This document shows positions 27,173 to 36,078 of a stretch of DNA of 64,000 bases, piece by piece. Each line of letters begins with the position of its first letter. Positions within the stretch are counted from its first letter, which is position 1. The notes below the pieces were generated by a model. The model saw nothing but the letters and a program-made list of their open reading frames with translations. It was not told the DNA's origin and did not search any database. Made by a program: the position numbers and the translations under genes. The stretch spans positions 868,001 through 932,000 of the forward strand of contig CAVZBX010000001.1 of the NCBI GenBank assembly GCA_963773655.1, read 5' to 3'. Source of the DNA: DASSQJ01 sp963773655 (GTDB lineage Bacteria; Actinomycetota; Actinomycetes; Actinomycetales; Dermatophilaceae).

Positions 27173-28854
27173 GCCACCCCCACCCGGACCTCGGCGCCCC
27201 GGCTCCGCTCGCCCGTGGCGGCGTGCGCGTCGTCGCCCTCGGGGGCCTCGGCGAGGTCGGCCGGAACATGACCGTCATCGAGCACGACGGCCAGCTGCTC
27301 GTCGTCGACTGCGGGGTCCTCTTCCCCGACGACCACCACCCCGGAATCGACCTGATCCTCCCGGACTTCACCTACATCGAGGACCGCCTCGACGACATCA
27401 AGGCGCTGGTCCTCACCCACGGCCACGAGGACCACATCGGGGCCGTCCCGTACCTGCTGCGGATGAAGCCCGACATCCCGGTCGTCGGCTCGCAGCTGAC
27501 CCTGGCCCTGGTCGAGGCCAAGCTGCGGGAGCACCGCATCACCCCGTACACCCTCGGGGTCCGCGAGGGCGACCGCGAGCGGCTGGGGGTGTTCGACTGC
27601 GAGTTCGTCGCGGTGAACCACTCGATCCCGGACGCCCTCGCGGTGTGCATCCGCACCCCCGGCGGCACGCTGCTCCACACCGGTGACTTCAAGATGGACC
27701 AGCTGCCGCTCGACAACCGGCTCACCGACCTGCGGGCGTTCGCCCGGCTCGGCGAGGAGGGCGTCGACCTCTTCCTCGTCGACTCCACCAACGCCGAGGT
27801 CCCGGGCTTCACCACGCCGGAGCGCGAGATCGCCCCGGCCATCGACAAGGTCTTCCGCCACGCCGAGCGGCGGATCATCGTCGCCTGCTTCTCCTCGCAC
27901 GTCCACCGGGTCCAGCAGGTGCTCGACGCCGCCGAGAAGGCCGGCCGCAAGGTGGCCATGATCGGCCGGTCGATGGTCCGCAACATGGGCATCGCCGCCG
28001 ACCTCGGCTACCTGCGGGTGCCCGACGGCGTCCTCGTCGACGTCAAGGCCCTGGGCGACCTGCCCGACTCGAAGGTGGTGCTCGTCTCCACGGGGTCGCA
28101 GGGCGAGCCGATGGCCGCCCTGTCCCGGATGGCCAACCGCGACCACCGGATCGAGATCGGCACGGGGGACACCGTCCTGCTCGCCTCCTCGCTCATCCCC
28201 GGCAACGAGAACGCGGTCTACCGCGTGATCAACGGCCTGATGCGGCTCGGGGCCACCGTGGTGCACAAGGGCAACGCCAAGGTGCACGTCTCCGGCCACG
28301 CCAGCGCCGGGGAGCTGCTCTACGCCTACAACATCGTCAAGCCCCGCAACGTCATGCCGGTCCACGGCGAGTGGCGGCACCTGGTCGCCAACGCCGAGCT
28401 GGCGATCCAGACCGGCGTCCACCGCCGGGGTGTCGTCGTCGTCGAGGACGGCGTCGCCGTGGACCTGGTGAAGGGGCGGGTCGCGGTGGCCGGGGCGGTC
28501 GAGTGCGGCTACGTCTACGTCGACGGCTCGTCGGTGGGCGAGGCCGACGAGGCGCTGCTCAAGGACCGGCGCATCCTGCGCGACGAGGGGTTCATCTCGG
28601 TGATCGTCGTCATCGACTCGATGACGGGGAAGGTCGCCGCCGGGCCGGAGATCACCGCCCGCGGCTTCGTCGAGGACGAGGAGGTCTTCGACCAGCTCCG
28701 CCCGAGGATCGAGAAGGCGCTGGACGACGCCGCGGCCCAGGGGGTCACCGACGCCTACCAGCTGCAGCAGGTGATCCGCCGCACCGTCGGCGGCTGGGCC
28801 GGGAAGACGATCCGCCGCCGCCCGATGATCCTCCCGACGGTCATCGAGGCCTGA
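27169..28854 (+). CDS. rnj: Ribonuclease J
   Basis: 561 aa. Metallo-beta-lactamase core with GGLGEVGRNM, LTHGHEDHIGAVPYLL (zinc ligands), HTGDFKMDQ, VDSTNAE; beta-CASP part with CFSSHVHRVQQ and STGSQGEPMAAL; then NVMPVHGEWRHL and a C-terminal domain. It performs 5'-3' exonuclease and endonuclease work in mRNA decay and rRNA maturation. Coupled to dapA by a four-base overlap. Confidence 0.95.
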   Translation: MSHPHPDLGAPAPLARGGVRVVALGGLGEVGRNMTVIEHDGQLLVVDCGVLFPDDHHPGIDLILPDFTYIEDRLDDIKALVLTHGHEDHIGAVPYLLRMKPDIPVVGSQLTLALVEAKLREHRITPYTLGVREGDRERLGVFDCEFVAVNHSIPDALAVCIRTPGGTLLHTGDFKMDQLPLDNRLTDLRAFARLGEEGVDLFLVDSTNAEVPGFTTPEREIAPAIDKVFRHAERRIIVACFSSHVHRVQQVLDAAEKAGRKVAMIGRSMVRNMGIAADLGYLRVPDGVLVDVKALGDLPDSKVVLVSTGSQGEPMAALSRMANRDHRIEIGTGDTVLLASSLIPGNENAVYRVINGLMRLGATVVHKGNAKVHVSGHASAGELLYAYNIVKPRNVMPVHGEWRHLVANAELAIQTGVHRRGVVVVEDGVAVDLVKGRVAVAGAVECGYVYVDGSSVGEADEALLKDRRILRDEGFISVIVVIDSMTGKVAAGPEITARGFVEDEEVFDQLRPRIEKALDDAAAQGVTDAYQLQQVIRRTVGGWAGKTIRRRPMILPTVIEA

Positions 28855-28906
28855 TCCTGATGCCTCCGCGCCGCGTGTGACGCGTGAGTCCTCTGTGACT
28901 TTTGCG

Positions 28907-28912
28907 TAGCCT
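28907..28912 (+). promoter_or_regulatory. -10 hexamer of a predicted leaderless ftsK transcript
   Basis: TAGCCT ends six bases before ATG 28919; TGTGACTTTTG lies just upstream, with no purine-rich ribosome site. Confidence 0.6.
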
Positions 28913-28918
28913 GCCACC

Positions 28919-31639
28919 ATGGCGACACGTACGTCCTCGACGTCCCGCGCGCGCAGCGGCTCCACCCGGCCCTCCACCCGCAAGGGCCCGGCCCGGGCGC
29001 GCGGCCGCACCCGCGCGCGCTCCGGCGGCCTGCCCCTGCCGCTGCGGGCCGCCCGGACGACGTGGATGGGCCTGGCGCACGCCACCGGCGCGGTCGCCCG
29101 CAAGGTCGGCGACACCGGTCGCGACCTCGAGCCGGAGCACCGCCGCGACGGCGTCGGCCTGCTGCTCGTCGCGCTCGCCGTCGTCGTCGCCGCCCGGGAG
29201 TGGTGGGGGATGCCCGGGGCCGTCGGCGTGGTCGTCCACGCCGTCGTCGCCGGCACGTTCGGCAAGGTCGGCTACGCCGTCCCGATCGTCCTGCTGCTCT
29301 TCGGCCTGCGGGTGCTCCGCGCGCCGCAGGACGAGTCCGCGACCTCGCGGATGGCGGTCGGCACCACCGCCCTGGCCTTCGCCGCCTGCGGCCTCGTCCA
29401 CGTCGCGAACGACATCCCGACCCCCCCGATGGGCGCCGACGCGATGCGCGAGGCGGGCGGGATCATCGGGTTCCTCGGGTCCAGCCCGCTCGAGGCGGCG
29501 GTGTCGGTGTACGGCACCGTGCCCCTGCTCGTGCTGCTCGGCCTGTTCGGGGTCCTCGTCCTCACCGCGACCCCTTTCCACCAGGTGCCCACCCGGCTCC
29601 GCGAGCTCGTCGACCGCCTCACCGGCCACGCACCGGAGCCGGCCCCCGAGCCGGAGGCCGCGGGTGCCGGCCGCCGCCGCCGGCGGGCCGAGCGGGACGG
29701 CCCGATGGAGGGCGACGAGGCCTTCGAGCAGGCGGTCGTGGTCGACCCGGGCACGGGCCGGCGGCTGCGCCCGGGTCAGAAGCGACCCACGGCCCCCGCG
29801 GCCCCCACCGGCCCGACGCCCGGCTCGGCCCACGACTCCCCGGCCGTCGAGAAGGCTCCGGGCACGGCCGGGAAGCCGACGCTCGAGGCGCCCCCGACCT
29901 CGTCGCTGCCGCAGCGGGTCGAGCAGCTCTCCCTCGCCGGCGACGTCACCTACACCCTCCCGGACGCCGGCGTGCTCCAGCCGGGCAGCCCGCACAAGAC
30001 CCGCAGCGCGGCCAACGACCGCGTCGTCGAGTCGCTGACCCAGGTGCTCGACCAGTTCGACATCGACGCCCAGGTCACCGGCTTCACCCGGGGCCCGACC
30101 GTCACCCGCTACGAGGTGGAGCTCGGTCCCGGCATCAAGGTCGAGCGGGTCACCGCGCTGTCCAAGAACATCGCCTACGCCGTCGCGAGCGCCGACGTGC
30201 GCATCCTCTCGCCGATCCCGGGCCGGTCCGCCATCGGCATCGAGATCCCCAACACCGACCGCGAGAACGTCTCCCTCGGGGACGTCCTGCGCAGCCAGGT
30301 CGCGCGCGGCACGGACCACCCCATGGTCATGGGGGTCGGCAAGGACGTCGAGGGTGGCTACGTCATCGCCAACCTCGCCAAGATGCCGCACCTGCTCGTC
30401 GCGGGCGCCACCGGCTCCGGCAAGTCGAGCTTCGTCAACTCGATGATCACCTCGATCCTCATGCGGTCGACACCGGAGGAGGTGCGGATGGTGCTCGTCG
30501 ACCCCAAGCGGGTCGAGCTCACCGCCTACGAGGGCATCCCGCACCTCATCACGCCGATCATCACCAGCCCGAAGAAGGCCGCCGAGGCCCTCCAGTGGGT
30601 GGTGCGGGAGATGGACATCCGGTACGACGACCTCGCCCAGTTCGGCTACAAGCACCTCGACGACTTCAACAAGGCGGTCCGCGCCGGCAAGGTCACCCCG
30701 CTCCCCGGCTCCGAGCGGGTGCTCGCGCCGTACCCGTACCTGCTCGTCGTCGTCGACGAGCTCGCCGACCTGATGATGGTGGCGCCCCGGGACGTCGAGG
30801 AGTCGATCGTGCGGATCACCCAGCTCGCCCGGGCCGCCGGCATCCACCTGGTCCTCGCCACCCAGCGGCCGAGCGTCGACGTCGTCACCGGCCTGATCAA
30901 GGCCAACGTCCCCTCGCGGATGGCGTTCGCCACGTCCTCGCTCTCCGACTCGCGCGTCGTGCTCGACCAGCCGGGCGCGGAGAAGCTGATCGGCCAGGGT
31001 GACGCCCTCTTCCTCCCGATGGGCGCGAGCAAGACGATGCGCGTCCAGGGCGCCTGGGTCACGGAGTCCGAGATCCACGCCGTCGTCGAGCACGTCAAGG
31101 GACAGCTGACGCCGAGCTACCGCGAGGACGTCGTGCAGGCCCAGCCGAAGAAGCAGGTCGACGACGACATCGGCGACGACCTCGACCTGCTGCTGCAGGC
31201 CGCCGAGCTCGTCGTCACGACCCAGTTCGGCTCCACCTCGATGCTCCAGCGCAAGCTCAGGGTCGGGTTCGCGAAGGCGGGCCGACTGATGGACCTGCTC
31301 GAGTCACGCGGCGTCGTCGGGCCCTCCGAGGGCTCCAAGGCGCGCGACGTGCTCGTCAAGCCCGACGACCTGCCGACGACGCTCGCCCTGATGCGTGGCG
31401 ACGAGGTGCCGGACGCCGACGAGCCGTTCGACGGCCAGCCCCTCGATGGTGACGCCCACGCGCTCGAGCGGGCCGCAGCCGCCGCCCCGGTGGACGAGGA
31501 CACCGCCGAGGTGCCGGTGGTGCGCTACGGCGGGGACGCGGTGGCCGCCGACCTGGACTCGCGCCCGCAGGCGGGCGAATGGGGTGACGACGAGGACGGC
31601 CCGGGCGAGGACGCCTGGGAGCTCACCGGTCGTCGCTGA
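28919..31639 (+). CDS. ftsK: DNA translocase FtsK/SpoIIIE
   Basis: 906 aa. A basic N-terminal tail (Arg/Ser/Thr-rich, residues 1-45), about four membrane segments (residues 75-235), a charged Pro-rich linker, then the motor: YEVELGPGIKVERV (alpha), Walker A VAGATGSGKSSFVNSM, VVVDELADLMM, HLVLATQRPSVDVVTG. The C-terminal gamma winged helix carries TTQFGSTSMLQRKLRVGFAKAGRLMD. It pumps chromosome ends through the septum. Its tail overlaps the convergent MauE-type gene by 17 bases. Confidence 0.95.
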   Translation: MATRTSSTSRARSGSTRPSTRKGPARARGRTRARSGGLPLPLRAARTTWMGLAHATGAVARKVGDTGRDLEPEHRRDGVGLLLVALAVVVAAREWWGMPGAVGVVVHAVVAGTFGKVGYAVPIVLLLFGLRVLRAPQDESATSRMAVGTTALAFAACGLVHVANDIPTPPMGADAMREAGGIIGFLGSSPLEAAVSVYGTVPLLVLLGLFGVLVLTATPFHQVPTRLRELVDRLTGHAPEPAPEPEAAGAGRRRRRAERDGPMEGDEAFEQAVVVDPGTGRRLRPGQKRPTAPAAPTGPTPGSAHDSPAVEKAPGTAGKPTLEAPPTSSLPQRVEQLSLAGDVTYTLPDAGVLQPGSPHKTRSAANDRVVESLTQVLDQFDIDAQVTGFTRGPTVTRYEVELGPGIKVERVTALSKNIAYAVASADVRILSPIPGRSAIGIEIPNTDRENVSLGDVLRSQVARGTDHPMVMGVGKDVEGGYVIANLAKMPHLLVAGATGSGKSSFVNSMITSILMRSTPEEVRMVLVDPKRVELTAYEGIPHLITPIITSPKKAAEALQWVVREMDIRYDDLAQFGYKHLDDFNKAVRAGKVTPLPGSERVLAPYPYLLVVVDELADLMMVAPRDVEESIVRITQLARAAGIHLVLATQRPSVDVVTGLIKANVPSRMAFATSSLSDSRVVLDQPGAEKLIGQGDALFLPMGASKTMRVQGAWVTESEIHAVVEHVKGQLTPSYREDVVQAQPKKQVDDDIGDDLDLLLQAAELVVTTQFGSTSMLQRKLRVGFAKAGRLMDLLESRGVVGPSEGSKARDVLVKPDDLPTTLALMRGDEVPDADEPFDGQPLDGDAHALERAAAAAPVDEDTAEVPVVRYGGDAVAADLDSRPQAGEWGDDEDGPGEDAWELTGRR

Positions 31640-32642
31640 CCGGCTCCAGCCGCTCGGTGGCCGCCTCGCGCAGGTGCTCGGCCACCTCCGCGACGAACGC
31701 GCGCACGTCCTCCTCCCCCTGCACCGGGCCGCCGGCGAGGGCTCCGTCGGCGCCGAGGAGCACCGCCCCCGGGTTGCCCGTGCCGAAGGCCTCCCGCGCC
31801 AGCCCGTAGGGGTCGAACCAGGCCCCCTCCAGGTAGGGGAGTGCCGTCACGGCGGCGGGGGTGCCCTGCACGACCGCGCGGACCGCGACGAACGGGGCCA
31901 GCTCGTCGCGCCAGCGCGCGAGGTCCGGGCCGATGCTCTGGCAGGGGCCGCAGCCGGGCGTGAGGAAGACGAGGAGGTGGGCGGCGCGCCGGGCCTCGTG
32001 GTCGAGGAGCAGGAGGTTCCCCGACGCGTCGAGCACCTGCGCCCGGGGGATGGGGTGGCGCGCGTACTCCTCGTCGTCGCCGGCGGGACCGACGGGGGCG
32101 GGACCGCCGGCGACGTCCTCGGGTGAGCGGTGGGCGACGAGCACCGCGACGGCCACGGCCAGTGCTGCCGTGACGACCCAGGCCCACCCGGCGCGCAGGT
32201 CGCCGAGCACGGAGACGTCGCGGACGCCCGCGACCAGGGCCAGGGCGGCGGCCAGCACGAGCAGCGCGTTGCGCCACGCGGTGACCGACGTGACCCGGTC
32301 GTCGCCGATGGCCCCGAAGCAGCCGCAGTCGGCGGGTTCGGGTGCCCGCAGGGCCCGCAGGACCAGACCGAGGTAGAGGAGGAACACCCCGAGGACGAGG
32401 ACGGCCACGACGACGAGGGCGGGACCGGTGGCCACGAGCAGCCAGAGCCCCAGGGCCACCTCGGCCCACGGCAGCAGCCGTCGCACCCGGGCCGCGCCGA
32501 GGGGTGCGGGCACCCGCATCGAGCCGAACGCGAGGTCGACTCCACCGGGGTCCCGCAGCTTGGCGACACCGCTGAGGAGCAGCACCGCCGAGCAGGTGAG
32601 CAGGGGCAGGAGCAGGGCGCTCGGCATCCCCGTATTGTCCAC
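31623..32642 (-). CDS. MauE/DoxX-like membrane protein fused to a thioredoxin-like domain
   Basis: 339 aa. The N-terminal 170 residues have four membrane segments and the MauE-type motif ADCGCFG (near residue 105), as in redox-maturation proteins of the MauE family. The C-terminal half, after a charged linker, is thioredoxin-like: LLVFLTPGCGPCQSIGPDLARW with CGPC near residue 230, and FGTGNPGAVLLGADG. In most relatives MauE and its thioredoxin partner are separate genes. Probable role: disulfide exchange or maturation across the membrane. No substrate gene is adjacent. Confidence 0.75.
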   Translation of the reverse strand: MDNTGMPSALLLPLLTCSAVLLLSGVAKLRDPGGVDLAFGSMRVPAPLGAARVRRLLPWAEVALGLWLLVATGPALVVVAVLVLGVFLLYLGLVLRALRAPEPADCGCFGAIGDDRVTSVTAWRNALLVLAAALALVAGVRDVSVLGDLRAGWAWVVTAALAVAVAVLVAHRSPEDVAGGPAPVGPAGDDEEYARHPIPRAQVLDASGNLLLLDHEARRAAHLLVFLTPGCGPCQSIGPDLARWRDELAPFVAVRAVVQGTPAAVTALPYLEGAWFDPYGLAREAFGTGNPGAVLLGADGALAGGPVQGEEDVRAFVAEVAEHLREAATERLEPVSDDR

Positions 32643-32652
32643 GAGCCCCGGC

Positions 32653-32658
32653 TACCGT
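32653..32658 (+). promoter_or_regulatory. -10 hexamer of a predicted leaderless ion-channel transcript
   Basis: TACCGT ends six bases before ATG 32665. Confidence 0.55.
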
Positions 32659-32664
32659 GTGGCC

Positions 32665-33366
32665 ATGACGTCGATCTGGGAGGACATCCGCGAGCCCCCG
32701 TCGACGTGGGAGAAGTGGAAGGCAACGTTGCGCAAGCAGCCCTCGGCCTTCCTCCTCGCGGTGCAGATCCTCGTCATCCTCCTGCTGCCGTTCCTCCAGG
32801 ACACCGGCTACGGGCGGGTGGTCATCTCGCTGCTCAGCCTCTCGGCCGTCATCACCGCGGTCTTCACGGTGCGGAGCACGCCGGCCCTCACCTGGCTGTC
32901 GGTCACGCTGGCGCTGCCGGCCACAGTCTTCGAGGTCTGGAGCCTGTTCGACGAGCGCTCCACCATCCTCATCATCGCCCACGTCGCGCTCGCCGTCTTC
33001 TACTTCTACACGGGCTACGCCCTCATCGCCTACATGTTCGAGGACTACTGGGTCACCAAGGACGAGCTGTTCGCCGTGGGCGCCGCCTTCACCGTGCTCG
33101 TCTTCGCGTTCGCCTACGTCTTCCTCACGATCCAGGAGATCTGGCCGGCCTCGTTCACCTCGTTCGACGGGCCGGGCCAGCGCACCTTCCTCGAGCTGCT
33201 GTACTTCTCGGGGGCCAACCTGACCAGCGTCGGCCTCTCCGACGTGGGGCCGATCCGGCCGCAGGCGCGCGCGGTCGTCACCGTCGAGCAGCTCGGTGGC
33301 GTGCTCTACGTCGCGATGGTGATCTCCCGCCTCGTCGCCCTCACCGTCATCCGCGCCCGCCAGTGA
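32665..33366 (+). CDS. Two-pore-helix ion channel-like membrane protein
   Basis: 233 aa with about six hydrophobic segments. The end reads LELLYFSGANLTSVGLSDVGPI then QLGGVLYVAMVISRLVAL, the pore-helix/filter/inner-helix layout of potassium-channel-like (Ion_trans_2) proteins. The filter position holds TSVGLSD rather than the canonical TVGYGD, so ion selectivity is uncertain. The four N-terminal segments do not show a voltage-sensor arginine ladder. Single-gene unit between the MauE fusion and the M19 peptidase. Confidence 0.65.
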   Translation: MTSIWEDIREPPSTWEKWKATLRKQPSAFLLAVQILVILLLPFLQDTGYGRVVISLLSLSAVITAVFTVRSTPALTWLSVTLALPATVFEVWSLFDERSTILIIAHVALAVFYFYTGYALIAYMFEDYWVTKDELFAVGAAFTVLVFAFAYVFLTIQEIWPASFTSFDGPGQRTFLELLYFSGANLTSVGLSDVGPIRPQARAVVTVEQLGGVLYVAMVISRLVALTVIRARQ

Positions 33367-33390
33367 CCCTCGGTTCGCGGTCGGGCCGGC

Positions 33391-34587
33391 TCAGCCGGTG
33401 ACGCCGCCGTCGAGGTCCTCGATGCGCGCCAGGCCCGGGCCGCGGGTCGCCGCGAGGTCGGCGGCGCGCTCCTCCGCCTCGCCGAGCACCCTCAGCGTGT
33501 TGCCGCCGGCGATCGCCGCCAGCTCGGTGTCGCTCCAGCCACGCTCCGCCAGCGCCGCGAGCAGTCGCGGGTACCCGCTGACGTCCTCGAGCCCCTCCGG
33601 CTGCAGGTCCACCCCGTCGTAGTCGCCCCCGAGCCCGACGTGCTCGATGCCCGCGACCTCCCGTACGTGCTCGCAGTGCGCCACGACGTCGCCGACGGTG
33701 GCCGGGGGCGCCGGGTGGGTGCGGCGGCGCTCGGTCGTGAAGGCGGTGTAGGCACGGAGGTCGGTGGAGGAGATCCCCAGCGCCGCAGCCGCGTCGGCGG
33801 CCTCGAGGTCCCAGTCCCTCGCCGCCGGTGACACGAACTTCGGCACGAAGGTCACCATGCACACCCCGCCGTTGGCCGGCAGCCGCTCGAGCACGTCGTC
33901 GGGCACGTTGCGCGGGTGGTCGCAGAGCGCCCGGGCCGAGGAGTGCGAGAAGACCACCGGTGCCCCGGTGGTGTCGAGGGCGTCGCGCATCGTGTCGGCG
34001 GACACGTGGGAGAGGTCGACGAGCATGCCGAGCCGGTTCATCTCCCGGACCACCTCGCGACCGAACGCGCTGAGCCCGCCGAGCACCGGCTCGTCGGTGG
34101 CCGAGTCGGCCCAGGGGACGTTGTCGTTGTGGGTCAGGGTCAGGTAGCGGACGCCGAGGGCGAACAGCATCCGGAGCGCGCCGAGCGAGGAGTCGATGCT
34201 GTGGCCGCCCTCGGCGCCGAGCAGGGAGGCGATCCGGCCCCCGGCCCGGGCGCGGTCGACCTCCGCCCGCGTGGTGGCCAGGGCCAGGGCATCCGGGTAG
34301 CGGCGGACCATCTCGTGGACCGCGTCCACCTGCTCCAGGGTCGCCGTGACGGCCGCGTCGCCCTGGAGGGACGCCGGGACGAAGACGGACCAGAACTGCG
34401 CGCCCACGCCGCCCTCGCGCAGCCGGGGGAGGTCGGTCTGGGTGGGCCGCCCGGGCTGCGCGAGGTCCAGCCGGTCCCAGTCGTAGCCGGCCAGCTCGCG
34501 TGCCGCCCACGCCAGGTCGTTGTGCCCGTCGACCACGGGGTGGCGCTCGAGGAGGTCGCGGACGCGGCGCAGGTGGGACCCGGGCAT
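33391..34587 (-). CDS. Membrane dipeptidase (peptidase M19)
   Basis: 398 aa from ATG 34587. Renal-dipeptidase family: zinc-binding VVDGHNDLAWA near the start, EGGHSIDSSLGALRMLFALGVRYLTLTHND, MLVDLSHVSADTMRDAL, PVVFSHSSARAL, VGLGGDYDGVD. Hydrolyses dipeptides, possibly with D-residues. Minus-strand TAGGGT ends seven bases before the ATG, so a leaderless mRNA is likely. Divergent from rimO with a 57-base gap. Confidence 0.9.
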   Translation of the reverse strand: MPGSHLRRVRDLLERHPVVDGHNDLAWAARELAGYDWDRLDLAQPGRPTQTDLPRLREGGVGAQFWSVFVPASLQGDAAVTATLEQVDAVHEMVRRYPDALALATTRAEVDRARAGGRIASLLGAEGGHSIDSSLGALRMLFALGVRYLTLTHNDNVPWADSATDEPVLGGLSAFGREVVREMNRLGMLVDLSHVSADTMRDALDTTGAPVVFSHSSARALCDHPRNVPDDVLERLPANGGVCMVTFVPKFVSPAARDWDLEAADAAAALGISSTDLRAYTAFTTERRRTHPAPPATVGDVVAHCEHVREVAGIEHVGLGGDYDGVDLQPEGLEDVSGYPRLLAALAERGWSDTELAAIAGGNTLRVLGEAEERAADLAATRGPGLARIEDLDGGVTG

Positions 34588-34594
34588 GCGCGCG

Positions 34595-34600
34595 ACCCTA
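34595..34600 (-). promoter_or_regulatory. -10 hexamer of a predicted leaderless M19 dipeptidase transcript
   Basis: Minus-strand TAGGGT ends seven bases before ATG 34587. Confidence 0.6.
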
Positions 34601-34631
34601 CCGCCGGGCCGGGAGCACACCCGCGCGCAAC

Positions 34632-34637
34632 TAGAGT
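34632..34637 (+). promoter_or_regulatory. -10 hexamer of a predicted leaderless rimO transcript
   Basis: TAGAGT ends seven bases before ATG 34645, divergent from the dipeptidase hexamer. Confidence 0.6.
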
Positions 34638-34644
34638 GGCCGCC

Positions 34645-36078
34645 ATGACCACCAGCGCGGCCCGCGGCACGGTCGCGCTCGTGACCCTCGGGTGCACCCG
34701 CAACGAGGTCGACTCCGAGGAGCTCGCGGGCCGCTTGGCGGCGGACGGCTGGCGGCTGGTCGGGGACGCCGCCGAGGCCGACGTCGCGGTCGTCAACACC
34801 TGCGGCTTCGTCGAGCAGGCGAAGAAGGACTCCATCGACGTGCTGCTCGAGGCGGCGGACCTCAAGGAGAGCGGCCGCACGCGGGCCGTCGTCGCCGTCG
34901 GCTGCCTCGCGGAGCGGTACGGGCGGAGCCTCGCGGAGGAGCTGCCGGACGCCGACGCCGTGCTCGGCTTCGACTCCTACGCCGAGATGTCGACCCACCT
35001 CCGGTCGGTGCTCGACGGCCACCGGCCCGAGGCGCACGTGCCCTCCGACCGCCGGCGCCTGATGCCGCTGACCCCGGTGGCCCGGCCGGCCGTGGCCGAC
35101 GGCGTCGCGCTGCCCGGGCACCTGGCCCAGGTGGTCCGCACCCGCCTCGACGACCGGCCGTGGGCACCGCTGAAGATCGCGAGCGGCTGTGACCGCCGGT
35201 GCGCCTTCTGCGCCATCCCGGCCTTCCGCGGCTCGTTCGTCTCCCGTCCCCCGGGTGACATCGTCGCCGAGGCCCGGTGGCTGGCGGAGCGGGGGGTGCG
35301 CGAGCTGTTCCTGGTCAGCGAGAACTCCACCTCCTACGGCAAGGACCTCGGCGACCTCACCGCCCTGGAGCGGCTGCTGCCAGAGCTGAGCGCGGTCGAG
35401 GGCGTCGAGCGGGTCCGGGTCTCCTACCTCCAGCCCGCCGAGGTGCGGCCCGGGCTGCTCGAGGCCATGGCCGCGACGCCCGGGGTGTCCGCGTGGTACG
35501 ACCTGTCCTTCCAGCACGCTGCGGCCGGCCTCCTGCGCCGGATGCGGCGTTTCGGGGGTAGCGAGGCCTTCCTCGGCCTGCTCGAGGGGGTCCGGTCGCG
35601 GCAGCCGCTGGCCGGGACGCGCAGCAACGTCATCGTGGGGTTCCCGGGCGAGACCGAGGCCGACGTCGAGGAGCTCGAGGGGTTCCTCACGGCCGCCCGG
35701 CTCGACGTCGTCGGGGTCTTCGGCTACTCCGACGAGGACGGCACCGAGGCCGAGCGCCTCGACGGCCACCTTCCCGAGCAGGTCGTGGCCGAGCGCGTCG
35801 AGCGCCTGCAGGCCCTCGTCGAGGAGCTCACCGCACAGCGCGCCCGCGAGCGGGTGGGCGAGTCGGTGCGGGTGCTCGTCGAGGAGCACGACGTCGACGA
35901 GCCCGACGCGGTCCTCGGGCGCGCCGACCACCAGGGCCCGGACGTCGACGGCGTCTGCGTGGTGCGGGTGCCGCCGGGGCGGGAAGCCCCCGCCGTGGGG
36001 ACGTTCGTCGACGGCACGGTCGTCGACGCGCGAGGCGTCGACCTCGTCGTCGAGCCAGGCGGCGGAGGAGAGCGGTGA
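34645..36078 (+). CDS. rimO: Ribosomal protein uS12 methylthiotransferase
   Basis: 477 aa. N-terminal cluster-binding part VTLGCTRNEVDSEELAG and VNTCGFVEQAKKDSID, with the third Cys in VAVGCLAERYG; radical-SAM CDRRCAFCAIPAFRG near residue 190; C-terminal TRAM domain. The DSEELAGRL and FVEQAKKDSID forms match RimO rather than MiaB. It methylthiolates an aspartate of S12. The stop overlaps the pgsA GTG by four bases. Confidence 0.93.
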   Translation: MTTSAARGTVALVTLGCTRNEVDSEELAGRLAADGWRLVGDAAEADVAVVNTCGFVEQAKKDSIDVLLEAADLKESGRTRAVVAVGCLAERYGRSLAEELPDADAVLGFDSYAEMSTHLRSVLDGHRPEAHVPSDRRRLMPLTPVARPAVADGVALPGHLAQVVRTRLDDRPWAPLKIASGCDRRCAFCAIPAFRGSFVSRPPGDIVAEARWLAERGVRELFLVSENSTSYGKDLGDLTALERLLPELSAVEGVERVRVSYLQPAEVRPGLLEAMAATPGVSAWYDLSFQHAAAGLLRRMRRFGGSEAFLGLLEGVRSRQPLAGTRSNVIVGFPGETEADVEELEGFLTAARLDVVGVFGYSDEDGTEAERLDGHLPEQVVAERVERLQALVEELTAQRARERVGESVRVLVEEHDVDEPDAVLGRADHQGPDVDGVCVVRVPPGREAPAVGTFVDGTVVDARGVDLVVEPGGGGER

